Below, piece by piece: positions 7,328 to 14,396 of a stretch of 15,954 bases of DNA; position 1 is the stretch's first letter, and the number at the start of each line of letters is the position of its first letter. The stretch is from an uncultured Bacteroidales bacterium (lineage in GTDB: Bacteria; Bacteroidota; Bacteroidia; Bacteroidales; UBA932): assembly GCA_934695325.1 (NCBI GenBank), contig CAKUVD010000020.1:1-15954 (forward strand), in the 5' to 3' direction. A program made the translations under genes and the position numbers. The notes below the pieces were generated by a model. It was not told the DNA's origin. It did no database searches and saw nothing but the letters and a program-made list of their open reading frames with translations.

Positions 7328-7335
7328 CTATCCAT
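7253..7335. repeat. Fic-downstream repeat, copy A
   Basis: Two blocks recur at 15810-15947 in the same orientation. Block 1 (7253-7293) matches 15810-15850 at 35 of 41 positions, and all six differences are transitions. Block 2 (7316-7335) matches 15928-15947 at 19 of 20. The middle is shorter here (22 bp against about 77 bp). Block 2 includes the last codons and stop of the Fic remnant, so the repeat marks the 3' flank of two related Fic-type genes. Confidence 0.75.
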
Positions 7336-7613
7336 TGTCTGAAGGCTCAATGACCAAGGAGTAATTCGTGCTTCGACCTCCTTCATCATTTTTCTTCAGC
7401 ATACCCTTATTTACAAGATCCCGAATATCATTGAGAGCCGTGTCCGTTGAGCATTTGCCGATTTTTGCCCATTTGCCCGAAGTCAACCTACCGAAAAAAC
7501 CATCGACATATTTACCGAATATTTCTCGGTGAATGAGAAGCGTATTTACCGAAGCACCCTTTTCAAAATCTTGATCAGTTGCATTTATTGTTTCTCTTTC
7601 GTACCTTCCCGTC
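7328..7613 (-). pseudogene. C-terminal remnant of a Fic-family protein, cut by an IS
   Basis: About 95 residues read in one frame down to TAG 7328-7330. The segment GKWAKIGKCSTDTALNDIRD followed by LVNKGMLKKNDEGGRSTNYSL is the winged-helix tail typical of Bacteroidetes Fic proteins (AMPylators). The catalytic HPFx(D/E)GNGR motif is not present. The frame runs to the boundary of the insertion element at 7613/7614; the only start codon (GTG 7619-7621) lies within the element's terminal repeat and directly follows a stop. Beyond the far end of the element, minus-strand sequence at about 9755-9785 reads FLAEIRHFNAR, which may be the preceding piece of the same gene, but this is uncertain. Confidence 0.7.
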
Positions 7614-7856
7614 TTTGACACTTAGTTTTGTAGAAACAAGGATAATTCAAGGCTACAGACCGCCGAGTTGGCGATTTGGGGCCTTTGGATTTTTTCCGAC
7701 TTTGTAGTAGACAGGCCCTTTTGGAACCTGCGGCCGAGGGACTTCGAGCCGGTACGCACCTGTCGGTGCTATCCCTCCCACGCCTCAGGCGCGGGCCCCT
7801 CCCGTTCACGAAGCCACGGGCGGCTACGCCGTCCGAAGCCCCTCGGCCATCCGTCC

Positions 7857-9635
7857 CTAGCGCTTGTCGCTTCCGTCATCATCTTTCTCGCGCTTCTTCG
7901 TCTGGGCGATGATGCCCCTCATCTTCTGTCTGGTGACTATCTGCGTGTCAGTTCTGAACCCTGCGCTGCCGTGGAGATGGTTCGTGAGGTCAGTTCTGGT
8001 ATATGCCGGGACATATCCTTTACCGTCAATGCTGAGGAAGTCCATTGAACGCAACGTGCCCACTATCTCCTCCGTCGTGAAGTGCCTGCCTCCCCGGTTG
8101 ACCTTCTTCTCCAGATACTTGTATATGAGCAGGGCAAGGAAGCAGGTGAGGAAGTGAGCCTTGATGCGGTCGTCCCTCCTTACGTAGACCGGTCTGGCGT
8201 CGAAGTCAGTCTTCATGATGCGGAAGCCGTTTTCTATGATCCATCGGCCGCCGTTCAGTTTGATGATGTCCGGTGCAGGATCCTCAAGGTCGGTGCACAG
8301 GGCATAGAGGCCGTCGAAGCGGGACTCCTGGTCTATCATCTCCTGATTGAGGGAGTAGCTTTCTGTCTGCGCGAGCTCTCCGTCCGCTGTGCAGTGCTCT
8401 GCCTTGATGAAGCGCTTGGCGTCATTCGGGCTCTTGCGCTTGGACGTCACGCCCTGTCCTTTCTGCAGCAGGGCGACCGCACGGCTCACCTGCCGTTCGC
8501 GCACATAAGAGAGGTACGCCTTGTACTTGAATGAGAACGTGACGATGATTCGCTGCTCCAGCGTCTCTCCGGTGGACATCTTGGTGGGGTCCCAACGTTC
8601 CTTGCAGAAAAGCGTCTCGCAATGCTCCTTGGAGTCCAGGGTGCTGATGTCGTATTCCTTGTCGGAGCCGGCCGTACGCCACCCCTTGCAGTCCAGCGCC
8701 CATTCCTGAAGATATCCCTTGAGCTTCTTGAGGGACTGCACTGTAACGAATGACCTGCCGCCGACGCTGTCGTTCTTGCGGTTCTCGTATGAAGACAGTC
8801 CGCCGTCGGTGCACACCACCAGCTTCGACAGGCCGAACCTGTCCTTGAGTATCTGCTCCATAGGCTTGAGCGTGCTGGTCTCGGCCTTGTTTCCCGGCTC
8901 GATGCACATCGCCAGCGGAAAGCCGTCATGGTCCATGAACAGGCCCATCTGCACGACAGGCAGCGGACGGCCCTCCGTGCAGTGTCCGAACCGTACCAGG
9001 CCGCCTTCCCCCTCGCACTCGAAGAAGTAGTTCGTCAGGTCATAGTACACCACCTGCGTGTTGCGCTTCCAGAGCTTCCGGCTCCTCTTGTATATGTCCG
9101 CCTGGATTTCATTGAACTCTCCGGCAAGCAGCGACAGCGCCCTGTACACCTGCTCCAGAGCGCACTCGGGCTGCTCGAAGAACTTCCCGGCATCCTCAAG
9201 GGAAGACCTCTTAGATCCGGGATACAGTATCCTGGTATACACAAGCATGGAAAGGATGCCGTTCAGGTCATACTTGAGCAGCTTATGCTTCTTCGCTATC
9301 TTCTTGCAGATATAGTCAAGCCCCAGCTCATAGTATATCTTCTGCAGGAACAGGTAGCCGCCGTTGTAGCTGCGCTGTTCGCCCTTCTGTATGTACGCTT
9401 TCGGGTCATATCCCACAACGACATTCTGGTTCTCTTCTTTTTCGGCGGCCGTCATCTCCGCGACTCTGGCACGCGCCCACTCAATGGGGTCCTCGCCTCC
9501 CAGCTTCTCGCGAAGCTCCTCGACGGTTCCGAACTTCTCGACGACCTTGGTGGTGCTCTTTCCTTCCTCTGTGCGGTATCCCTTGATGGCATACAAGTAT
9601 GTGAAGCGTCCGCTTTGTTTCGCTACAAGTCTCAT
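7857..9635 (-). CDS. IS1634-family DDE transposase
   Basis: The 592-residue protein catalyses cut-and-paste movement of the surrounding element. The DDE residues are visible: Asp199 in YYDLTNYFFE, Asp277 in VVCTDGGLSSYENRK and Glu468 in GGRWIIENGFRIMK. The IS4-superfamily signature Y-2-R-3-E-6-K is present as Arg464-Glu468-Lys475, with Asn instead of Tyr at 461. An N-terminal domain (1-80) and a beta-rich insertion between the second Asp and the Glu are as in IS1634 relatives. The frame is open 27 codons further up (to 9716), but ATG 9633-9635 is preferred. The extension is not transposase-like, and an inward-facing terminator at 9686-9710 lies upstream. It appears intact and possibly active. 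Confidence 0.92.
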   Translation of the reverse strand: MRLVAKQSGRFTYLYAIKGYRTEEGKSTTKVVEKFGTVEELREKLGGEDPIEWARARVAEMTAAEKEENQNVVVGYDPKAYIQKGEQRSYNGGYLFLQKIYYELGLDYICKKIAKKHKLLKYDLNGILSMLVYTRILYPGSKRSSLEDAGKFFEQPECALEQVYRALSLLAGEFNEIQADIYKRSRKLWKRNTQVVYYDLTNYFFECEGEGGLVRFGHCTEGRPLPVVQMGLFMDHDGFPLAMCIEPGNKAETSTLKPMEQILKDRFGLSKLVVCTDGGLSSYENRKNDSVGGRSFVTVQSLKKLKGYLQEWALDCKGWRTAGSDKEYDISTLDSKEHCETLFCKERWDPTKMSTGETLEQRIIVTFSFKYKAYLSYVRERQVSRAVALLQKGQGVTSKRKSPNDAKRFIKAEHCTADGELAQTESYSLNQEMIDQESRFDGLYALCTDLEDPAPDIIKLNGGRWIIENGFRIMKTDFDARPVYVRRDDRIKAHFLTCFLALLIYKYLEKKVNRGGRHFTTEEIVGTLRSMDFLSIDGKGYVPAYTRTDLTNHLHGSAGFRTDTQIVTRQKMRGIIAQTKKREKDDDGSDKR

Positions 9636-9685
9636 ATTCGTAGTATTTACCAATATATACCACAAATATCGAAAATAAATTTGAC

Positions 9686-9710
9686 AAAAAAAAGAGTTCT
9701 GAACGAACTC
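9686..9710 (-). terminator. Inward-facing terminator inside the IS end
   Basis: On the minus strand GAGTTC-5 nt-GAACTC (9694-9710) is followed directly by a run of eight T (9693-9686). It lies between the terminal repeat and the transposase start and would stop transcripts entering from the flanking gene at 9789-10067. It protects the element from outside expression. Confidence 0.65.
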
Positions 9711-9788
9711 CATCAAATATTTTTAACTTTTTCGGATTTTAAAGTGTCAAACTACCGTGCATTGAAGTGCCTGATTTCCGCCAGAAAC

Positions 9789-10067
9789 CTATTCTTCGGT
9801 GTCATAGTCCCAAATTGTAGCATTATAGCCGTTGATTAAAACAGAATCTCCAACACTTAATGATGATTGGTTAGTATCAGCTATAAAACGACATAATTCA
9901 TAATCGCCAGAAGACTCCGTATAATTGCTGTCGTAACTTAGTCCAACAATCGCTTCCCTTGCCTTGACTTTTTCTTCAATCGAAAGACTTCTGTAGGAGT
10001 CTATCTCTCTCTGTAATTGGGCTTGCCCCTCGTCAATGAATTGTTGTAAATCTTTCCTTGTAATCAT
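9789..10067 (-). CDS. Small protein of unknown function, possibly an N-terminal fragment
   Basis: This 92-residue frame starts at ATG 10065-10067 and ends TAG 9789-9791, 37 bp from the IS end. It begins MITRKDLQQFIDEGQAQLQR, an amphipathic, probably coiled-coil helix rich in Glu/Gln/Lys, and ends with a beta-like segment (SLSVGDSVLINGYNATIWDYD). The layout resembles the extreme N-terminus of some large Bacteroidetes helicase or AAA proteins, where a helix is followed by an S-x-G-D-x-V strand. If so, it is truncated by the event that placed the IS here. It could equally be a genuine small gene. No promoter is clear. Confidence 0.5.
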   Translation of the reverse strand: MITRKDLQQFIDEGQAQLQREIDSYRSLSIEEKVKAREAIVGLSYDSNYTESSGDYELCRFIADTNQSSLSVGDSVLINGYNATIWDYDTEE

Positions 10068-10205
10068 CTCTTTATGCTAACCTGAATTATTCATAAATAA
10101 GCAAAGGGTTCCTCATAATTATTTGGTAAGCAGAGGATTATATGTTATATTTGTAATGCTAAAAACAAAAACATTTTTCCTTTACTTCATATTTCGCAGA
10201 TCACC

Positions 10206-10975
10206 AAACTTTTCCTGCACTGTTGGAACTTGAGCACGTGGCCGGCAAGAAAGTGACGGTAGATTTCTCTGCACTCGAACTCTCCTCGCTCGGCGGACTG
10301 CCCCTTGTCCACGAGTGTGAAAAGTCATCTAACCACATTATCGAACGCATCGAATCCTGTATCAAAGATCCGCGCCAGGAACCCATGGCGGTACACAGTC
10401 AGACGGAGATGCTCCGCCAGAGGATATACCAGCCAGAGGATATACCAGATAATGGCCGGCTTTGAGGATGCCGACGACTGCGACAGGCTATGCCGCGACG
10501 GAATCCTGAAGATGTGTGCCGGACGGTCTGCTTCGGATGAAATTGACCTAGCTTCCCAGCCTACGATGACGCGTCTGGAGAACCGCCTCTGTCCCGCTAG
10601 GAACTGTTCGATATCGGAAAGGCCTTCATCGATGACTTCATCGCTTCGTATAACTCAGAGCCCGATTCCATCATCATTGATGCAGATGACACGAATGCCG
10701 ACACATATGGCGCACAGCAGCTCACGCTGTTCAACGCCTATTATGGGGAATACTGCTATATGCCCCTGCTATTGTTCGAGGGGCGCAGCGGAAAGCTCAT
10801 CCTTTCCATCCTCAGACCGGGTCGTGGCAACAAGTCAATCAACATTTCAGGCCTGCTCAAACAATTGATAACCAAGCTCCGCAAGAGGTGGAGGCACACT
10901 CAGATAATAGTACGGGGAGACTCCCATTTCTGCTCCCACGACTTTATCGCATTCAGGGAACTCATCAGCAGGTCC
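10206..10975 (+). pseudogene. Degenerate IS1380-family transposase
   Basis: Three consecutive frame pieces make up the N-terminal and central parts of an IS1380-type DDE transposase. Piece one has GGLPLVHECEKSSNHIIERI. Piece two, after a 16-bp duplication, has IMAGFEDADDCDRLCRDGIL and TMTRLENRL. Piece three, after a frame change and TAG near 10595, has SIIIDADDTNADTYGAQQL with the first catalytic Asp, then FNAYYGEYCYMPLLLFEGR and IIVRGDSHFCSHDF with the second Asp. Similarity fades after about 10975, so the C-terminal catalytic Glu is missing. Its own 5' end and terminal repeats were not found. It is certainly inactive. Confidence 0.85.
10417..10448 (+). repeat. 16-bp tandem duplication that shifts the IS1380 frame
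   Basis: CCAGAGGATATACCAG occurs twice head to tail (10417-10432 and 10433-10448). Removing one copy restores the transposase frame (RQRIYQIMAGFEDADD), so this duplication is one of the inactivating events. Confidence 0.9.
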
Positions 10976-11062
10976 ATCTGCTCGGAGTTGTCTTCAGTTT
11001 GCATTCTTTTCATACGTCTTCATAAATTATCGGAAGCCCTCCGAAGAGGACTCCCGCGTCAA

Positions 11063-11626
11063 TCAGTTATAGAACTCTTCCGGAAGGTCGTCCTCATCTG
11101 AGGCTTCAGTAACAGATACCGGTTCGGACAATTTCGCATTGATGCGGTCCACGAGAGTCTGAATCCAGTTCATCTGTGCGCTGTTGTCTGCGACCTCGTT
11201 GTCTCCGACAGTGACATATCTTACCGGCGGCATCGGCTCGTCAGTCCAGTGGAGCTTCTGTCCGCCGGCACTCACTACCGCATTTGTGAAGCCAGACTTC
11301 GAGGTATATACCTCAATCTTGATGTCAGCAAGATTTCCGAGCCCCTGTTCGGTGACAAGACTCCTTACGATGGACTTGAACGCGCCTGAGTCACGGCTGA
11401 CGGAGATGTCATATTCCTCTCCTGTCTCCGTGTCGGACAGCAGGATGTGCCAGTTGCGGAACTTCTTGTTCTCGAATTCGTGTTCCTTGAGTTCGATGCC
11501 TTTGAGGGAACCGGAGATTGCTTCGAACGAAGTCACCTCGCCGTTTCTCTTGGAAATGATTGCACCTTTTGAGATGCGCAGAAAGAACTTCTTGGATTTT
11601 CCTGTCTCGCTGATTGGATGTAGCAT
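11063..11626 (-). CDS. Unknown protein with SSB-like acidic tail
   Basis: This 187-residue protein runs from ATG 11624-11626 to the stop at 11063-11065. The body is beta-rich (FFLRISKGAIISKRNGEVTS, NWHILLSDTETGEEYDISVS, LADIKIEVYTSKSGFTNAVV), compatible with an OB-like or similar barrel. A helical linker (MNWIQTLVDRINAKL) follows. The last residues, ASDEDDLPEEFYN, form a highly acidic tail ending in aromatic residues, like the partner-binding tips of single-stranded-DNA-binding proteins (SSB ends DDDIPF; T7 gp2.5 ends acidic plus Phe). I do not recognise the family; similar proteins are expected in phages and ICEs. An ssDNA-binding role is inference from the tail. It reads away from the repeat-bounded ATPase cassette. 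No Shine-Dalgarno sequence is seen. Confidence 0.75.
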   Translation of the reverse strand: MLHPISETGKSKKFFLRISKGAIISKRNGEVTSFEAISGSLKGIELKEHEFENKKFRNWHILLSDTETGEEYDISVSRDSGAFKSIVRSLVTEQGLGNLADIKIEVYTSKSGFTNAVVSAGGQKLHWTDEPMPPVRYVTVGDNEVADNSAQMNWIQTLVDRINAKLSEPVSVTEASDEDDLPEEFYN

Positions 11627-11764
11627 GATTGATTTGCTTTAAGTTGAACATTCTCTTACCACCCTGTAAATCGGGCGGCCTTCCTTTCCTCCGGAAGGTG
11701 ACGCTATGTTCAGGCGAGCACACAAGACAACAAAGGCAAGACAAAACGCACCCTGAATGGGCTG

Positions 11765-11827
11765 CGAATTTGCCTTGCCGTTTGTCTTTTCGCCTTACTT
11801 CGCGGATACCTACGGAGGAAAAGGAGA
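11765..11827. repeat. 63-bp direct repeat, left copy (upstream of ATPase)
   Basis: The sequence from CGAATTTGCCTTGCC to GGAAAAGGAGA recurs at 13129-13192 with three substitutions and one inserted T. It lies in the long leader between the divergent SSB-like gene and the ATPase. Just upstream, AAGACAAAACG (11735-11745) pairs imperfectly with CGTTTGTCTT inside the repeat, and AAGGCAA pairs with TTGCCTT, so a hairpin could form here. Confidence 0.9.
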
Positions 11828-11854
11828 CAACCCATAAATCTCTCTTGAAAGATG

Positions 11855-11886
11855 TTTGCTATAAACTGATAAATATTTTATATTTG
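11855..11886 (+). promoter_or_regulatory. Promoter of the intact DUF4143 ATPase
   Basis: TTTG (11855-11858) and TATATTTG (11879-11886) are both perfect Bacteroidota boxes with 20 bp between them. The RNA should start near 11893, about 37 nt before ATG 11930. Confidence 0.75.
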
Positions 11887-11889
11887 CAT

Positions 11890-11920
11890 TGCGTAAAAAT
11901 TAGCAACACACTGCGTAAAA
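11890..11920 (+). repeat. Two TGCGTAAAA direct repeats in the ATPase leader
   Basis: TGCGTAAAA occurs at 11890-11898 and 11912-11920, 22 bp apart, about two helical turns. They overlap the predicted RNA start and the leader just before ATG 11930. This position suits a repressor site, perhaps autoregulation; the binding protein is unknown. Confidence 0.5.
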
Positions 11921-11929
11921 TGTAAAACA

Positions 11930-13114
11930 ATGTATAAAAGAGCTGAATACCAAATAATTAAGAATCGTCTTGAAGAACCAAGAAAATTCATTCAAGTCGT
12001 GATGGGTGCCCGTCAGATAGGGAAATCAACCGTCGTGAAGCAGGTCCTGAACGATCTGGACTTGCCATATCTGTTTTATTCGGCAGACAATGTTCCGGCG
12101 TCAAACACTGCCTGGGTTTCAGACTGCTGGGAATCTGTCCGAAGCCTTAAACGGAGCAACAACTGGGAAACCGCAATCCTTGTAATCGACGAGATTCAGA
12201 AAGTTTCGAACTGGAGCGAGGTCGTAAAGAAGGAATGGGACGACGACTCTTTCAATGACAGGAACATTAAGGTGTTGCTTCTTGGAAGCAGCCGTGTGCG
12301 GCTTGAGAAAGGTCTTTCCGAATCATTGGCAGGACGCTTTGAGGAGATAAGGATGGGCCATTGGAGCTATGTCGAGATGAAGGACTGTTTCGGATGGTCT
12401 CTTGACCAGTACCTATTTTATGGAGGGTATCCTGGTGCAGAACCTCTGGTTGGTGATGAAGACCGATTCCAGCAGTATATTCAATCGGCCATAATAGACG
12501 CAACGATAAACAAGGACATACTGATGGACACGCCTATCGGGAAACCTGCTCTTCTTCGTCAGACATTTGAACTTGGGGCGGCCTATTCCGGAGAACTTCT
12601 GTCATTGAACAAGATGCTCGGCTCACTCCAGGATGCCGGAAACACATCGACTCTTTCCGGATATCTGAATCTTCTGGCTGAAAGCGGTCTGCTGTGCGGT
12701 CTTCAGAAATACAGCATCGACATGGCGAGACGGAGAGCCAGCATTCCGAAACTTCAGGTGTATAACAATGCACTGAAGACGGTGTACAGCCCGATACCAT
12801 TCAATCAGGCTGTCCTCGACAGAAAAGCGTGGGGACGCATATTTGAGTCTGGGGTCGGAGCATATCTTGTCAGTCAGGCGTTTGTCCACCGCTTCGACGT
12901 CTTCTATTGGCGCGAGCGCAATGACGAAGTGGATTTCATAATTCGCAAGAAGAATTCATTGGTGGCAATTGAGGTCAAGGGCAATGCGGAGAAACGTACT
13001 GAAGGCTTGGACAAGTTCCGCGAGCTTTTCAAGCCGACATCGTCATTCATTGTCGGTGACGGCGGCATCAAGGCCGAAGAATTCATGTCGGTGGACTTGA
13101 TGAAGTTATTTTGA
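11930..13114 (+). CDS. Intact AAA ATPase with C-terminal DUF4143 domain
   Basis: The 394-residue protein has all landmarks of the family: Walker A GARQIGKST (26-34), Walker B ILVIDEIQ (83-90), a sensor strand VLLLGSSRV, an Arg-rich LAGRFEEIRM turn and FYGGYPGAE. A winged-helix region then leads to a C-terminal PD-(D/E)xK-like fold with EVDFII (Asp335) and AIEVKGN (Glu348, Lys350). Unlike the two broken relatives at 2285 and 4548, the E-x-K pair is kept, so nuclease-like chemistry is possible. The family is very common in Bacteroidota and archaea and is often in variable regions; its physiological role is unknown. It has its own promoter and lies alone between two 63/64-bp direct repeats, as if carried as a cassette. 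Confidence 0.92.
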   Translation: MYKRAEYQIIKNRLEEPRKFIQVVMGARQIGKSTVVKQVLNDLDLPYLFYSADNVPASNTAWVSDCWESVRSLKRSNNWETAILVIDEIQKVSNWSEVVKKEWDDDSFNDRNIKVLLLGSSRVRLEKGLSESLAGRFEEIRMGHWSYVEMKDCFGWSLDQYLFYGGYPGAEPLVGDEDRFQQYIQSAIIDATINKDILMDTPIGKPALLRQTFELGAAYSGELLSLNKMLGSLQDAGNTSTLSGYLNLLAESGLLCGLQKYSIDMARRRASIPKLQVYNNALKTVYSPIPFNQAVLDRKAWGRIFESGVGAYLVSQAFVHRFDVFYWRERNDEVDFIIRKKNSLVAIEVKGNAEKRTEGLDKFRELFKPTSSFIVGDGGIKAEEFMSVDLMKLF

Positions 13115-13128
13115 GCCGATTGTGTTCT

Positions 13129-13192
13129 CGAATTTGCCTTGCCGTTTTGTCTTTTCGCCTTATCTCGCGGATACCTACGGAGGGAAAGGAGA
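13129..13192. repeat. 64-bp direct repeat, right copy (downstream of ATPase)
   Basis: This repeat begins 14 bp after the ATPase stop and is the same orientation as the copy at 11765-11827 (60 of 63 bases equal, one gap). Further right, AATGTATTTGCGTAAATATT (13251-13270) resembles the -7 box and TGCGTAAAA of the ATPase leader. The copy may therefore once have headed a second cassette. Confidence 0.9.
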
Positions 13193-13431
13193 GTAGCAGC
13201 AATGTACCTAGTTCATAAATGTTGAGTAGGAAGTATAAGTTGTTAAGAATAATGTATTTGCGTAAATATTATTGGGCCCCCGCAGTTATTTCACAAAAAA
13301 ACTATATTTGCTTTGTGTGACATAATACGTGTCATGATTTCAATTATAGAGAATAATGATTCAATAGAAATATGTTTCCATCAAATAAGAATTTGATAAC
13401 GTTTTGGAGCTAAAACCAATAATAGAAGAGT
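13193..13431 (+). promoter_or_regulatory. A/T-rich leader with a -7 box before the LRR gene
   Basis: No gene is visible in this stretch. TATATTTG (13303-13310) is a perfect -7 box, but no TTTG lies at the right distance. It would give a leader of about 115 nt for the frame at 13432. From here to about 14330 the DNA is visibly more A/T-rich than the neighbouring genes, suggesting a separate origin. Confidence 0.35.
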
Positions 13432-13692
13432 ATGGATGCAGGAAAATACAGTTTCGATGGACGAATCCTTGAACATCTGGATGAGAATTTTGAAGGATAC
13501 TATGAAGTGCCGGAAGGTGTTATTTCAATAGCAGATGGAGCTTTGATGTTTTGCGGAAAATTGTCGGCAATATCACTGCCGTCTACTTTGACTAAGATAG
13601 GCGAGTCTGCCTTTAAGTTGTGTGAGAATTTAGAATCAATAATTATTCCAGATTCAGTTACCTATATTGGGCCACACGCCTTTACGATTTGA
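13432..13692 (+). CDS. Short BspA-like leucine-rich-repeat protein, probably truncated
   Basis: The 86-residue frame (ATG 13432, TGA 13690-13692) holds about two and a half LRR_5 repeats of the BspA/Treponema type: VPEGVISIADGALMFCGKLS, LPSTLTKIGESAFKLCENLE and IPDSVTYIGPHAF. Each unit has the pattern I-P-x-x-V-x-x-I-G-x-x-A-F. Full proteins have many repeats and usually an export signal; neither is seen here. The frame ends in the middle of a repeat, exactly where the next reading frame (13667-14203) takes over, so the two look joined by a deletion or frameshift. BspA-like repeats mediate binding in surface proteins and also occur in intracellular proteins. Confidence 0.6.
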   Translation: MDAGKYSFDGRILEHLDENFEGYYEVPEGVISIADGALMFCGKLSAISLPSTLTKIGESAFKLCENLESIIIPDSVTYIGPHAFTI

Positions 13693-14203
13693 AGGGTTTG
13701 ACGAGAACCAAGTATATTTTGGCGATTGCCTATGCGCCATGTGCTATGCTTTAAGAGGATCTGATGATTCGGTTGGAATAATAATCGAGGCAGAAATGTC
13801 TTTAGATGAATTGAATGTTGATGGAACCGATTCGTTGGATCGTGTATTTAATGAATCGAGCGACAACCATCTCCTCAAGAAAATCTTTAGTGAAAAAATT
13901 GACTTATACTACGAAAAGATAAGAGCGGAAACGGTAGGAGTTGATTGTTCTGACGAGATCTCTAAAAAAATCCGTTGCGCGGTTCGAAATATGGCAAAAT
14001 CCGATAACGATATTGTTTATTCATTCTACCGGAATGAGATCCCGATAAATGGGAAGTGTGGTACGATTTTTAAGTCCGCATTTCAGGCGAAATTACCTGT
14101 AGCAGCCGATAGGATTATTTCCGTTAAAATTGCCCCTAGAGACTTTAATCTCAATTTGGAAGCAAGCAGAGATAGAGGAATTAATCTCACGGACTTAGTG
14201 TGA
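13667..14203 (+). pseudogene. 3' part of an unknown gene joined to the LRR frame
   Basis: The frame to TGA at 14201-14203 yields about 170 residues after RFEGFDENQVYFGDCLCAMC. It has no good start: the first possible codon is TTG 13667 inside the LRR gene, with no ribosome-binding site. The protein is mixed alpha/beta. VYFGDCLCAMCYALRG, IIIEAEMSLDELNVDGTDSL and LPVAADRIISVKIAP vaguely recall ADP-ribosyltransferase-like or KptA-like folds, where a Tyr-Phe strand, a Ser-Leu-Asp-Glu-Leu turn and an Ile-x-x-Val-x-I strand occur. I cannot confirm this, and the N-terminal NAD-binding Arg or His would be lost. A terminator-like hairpin follows at 14336. Confidence 0.45.
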
Positions 14204-14335
14204 CCAATCATTCTCCAAAGGACGTTACCAATCTACAGATATCTAGAACTGAAATTACGCGCGACTGTAAGTCACTCGTCACAAAATATTTTCCATTTCG
14301 TCAAATGCCAATTTAGCGAAATGCCTTGAATAGAC
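14204..14335. other. Intergenic tract with CATTTCG inverted repeat
   Basis: No gene is visible. CATTTCG (14294-14300) and CGAAATG (14317-14323) form an exact 7-bp inverted repeat with a 16-nt loop, just before the strong hairpin at 14336. Confidence 0.4.
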
Positions 14336-14380
14336 AGAACGGCGGAAAGTTATATACACTTCCGCCGTTCTGAACTTTTT
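14336..14380 (+). terminator. Strong GC-rich hairpin terminator
   Basis: AGAACGGCGGAA (14336-14347) pairs perfectly over 12 bp with TTCCGCCGTTCT (14360-14371), followed by GAAC and TTTTT (14376-14380). It would end plus-strand transcripts from the 13432-14203 region. Confidence 0.8.
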
Positions 14381-14396
14381 ATTATTTTTGCATTCG

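Larger units (their letters stand above)
7614..9751 (-). mobile_element. IS1634-type insertion sequence, probably complete
   Basis: The transposase gene is bracketed by the inverted repeat TTTGACACTT (7614-7623) and AAGTGTCAAA (9742-9751), exact over 10 bp. The left non-coding end (7624-7856) is GC-rich after about 7730 and holds no convincing gene. A terminator facing into the element lies at 9686-9710. No target-site duplication is obvious (flanks CCGTC and CTACC), so the exact ends remain provisional. The element separates the Fic tail from whatever preceded it. Confidence 0.65.

Noticed and set aside
7668..7912. Small plus-strand frames in the GC-rich left end of the IS
   Set aside because: They cross the transposase stop and have Arg/Pro-rich composition typical of GC-rich non-coding DNA.
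8928..9839. Long plus-strand open frame of about 300 codons opposite the transposase
   Set aside because: It lies antisense to a well-supported DDE transposase, has no recognisable domain and exists because of the codon bias of the opposite strand.
11765..13192. Target-site duplication of a transposon
   Set aside because: At 63/64 bp the repeats are far longer than known target duplications, and no transposase or terminal inverted repeats lie between them.
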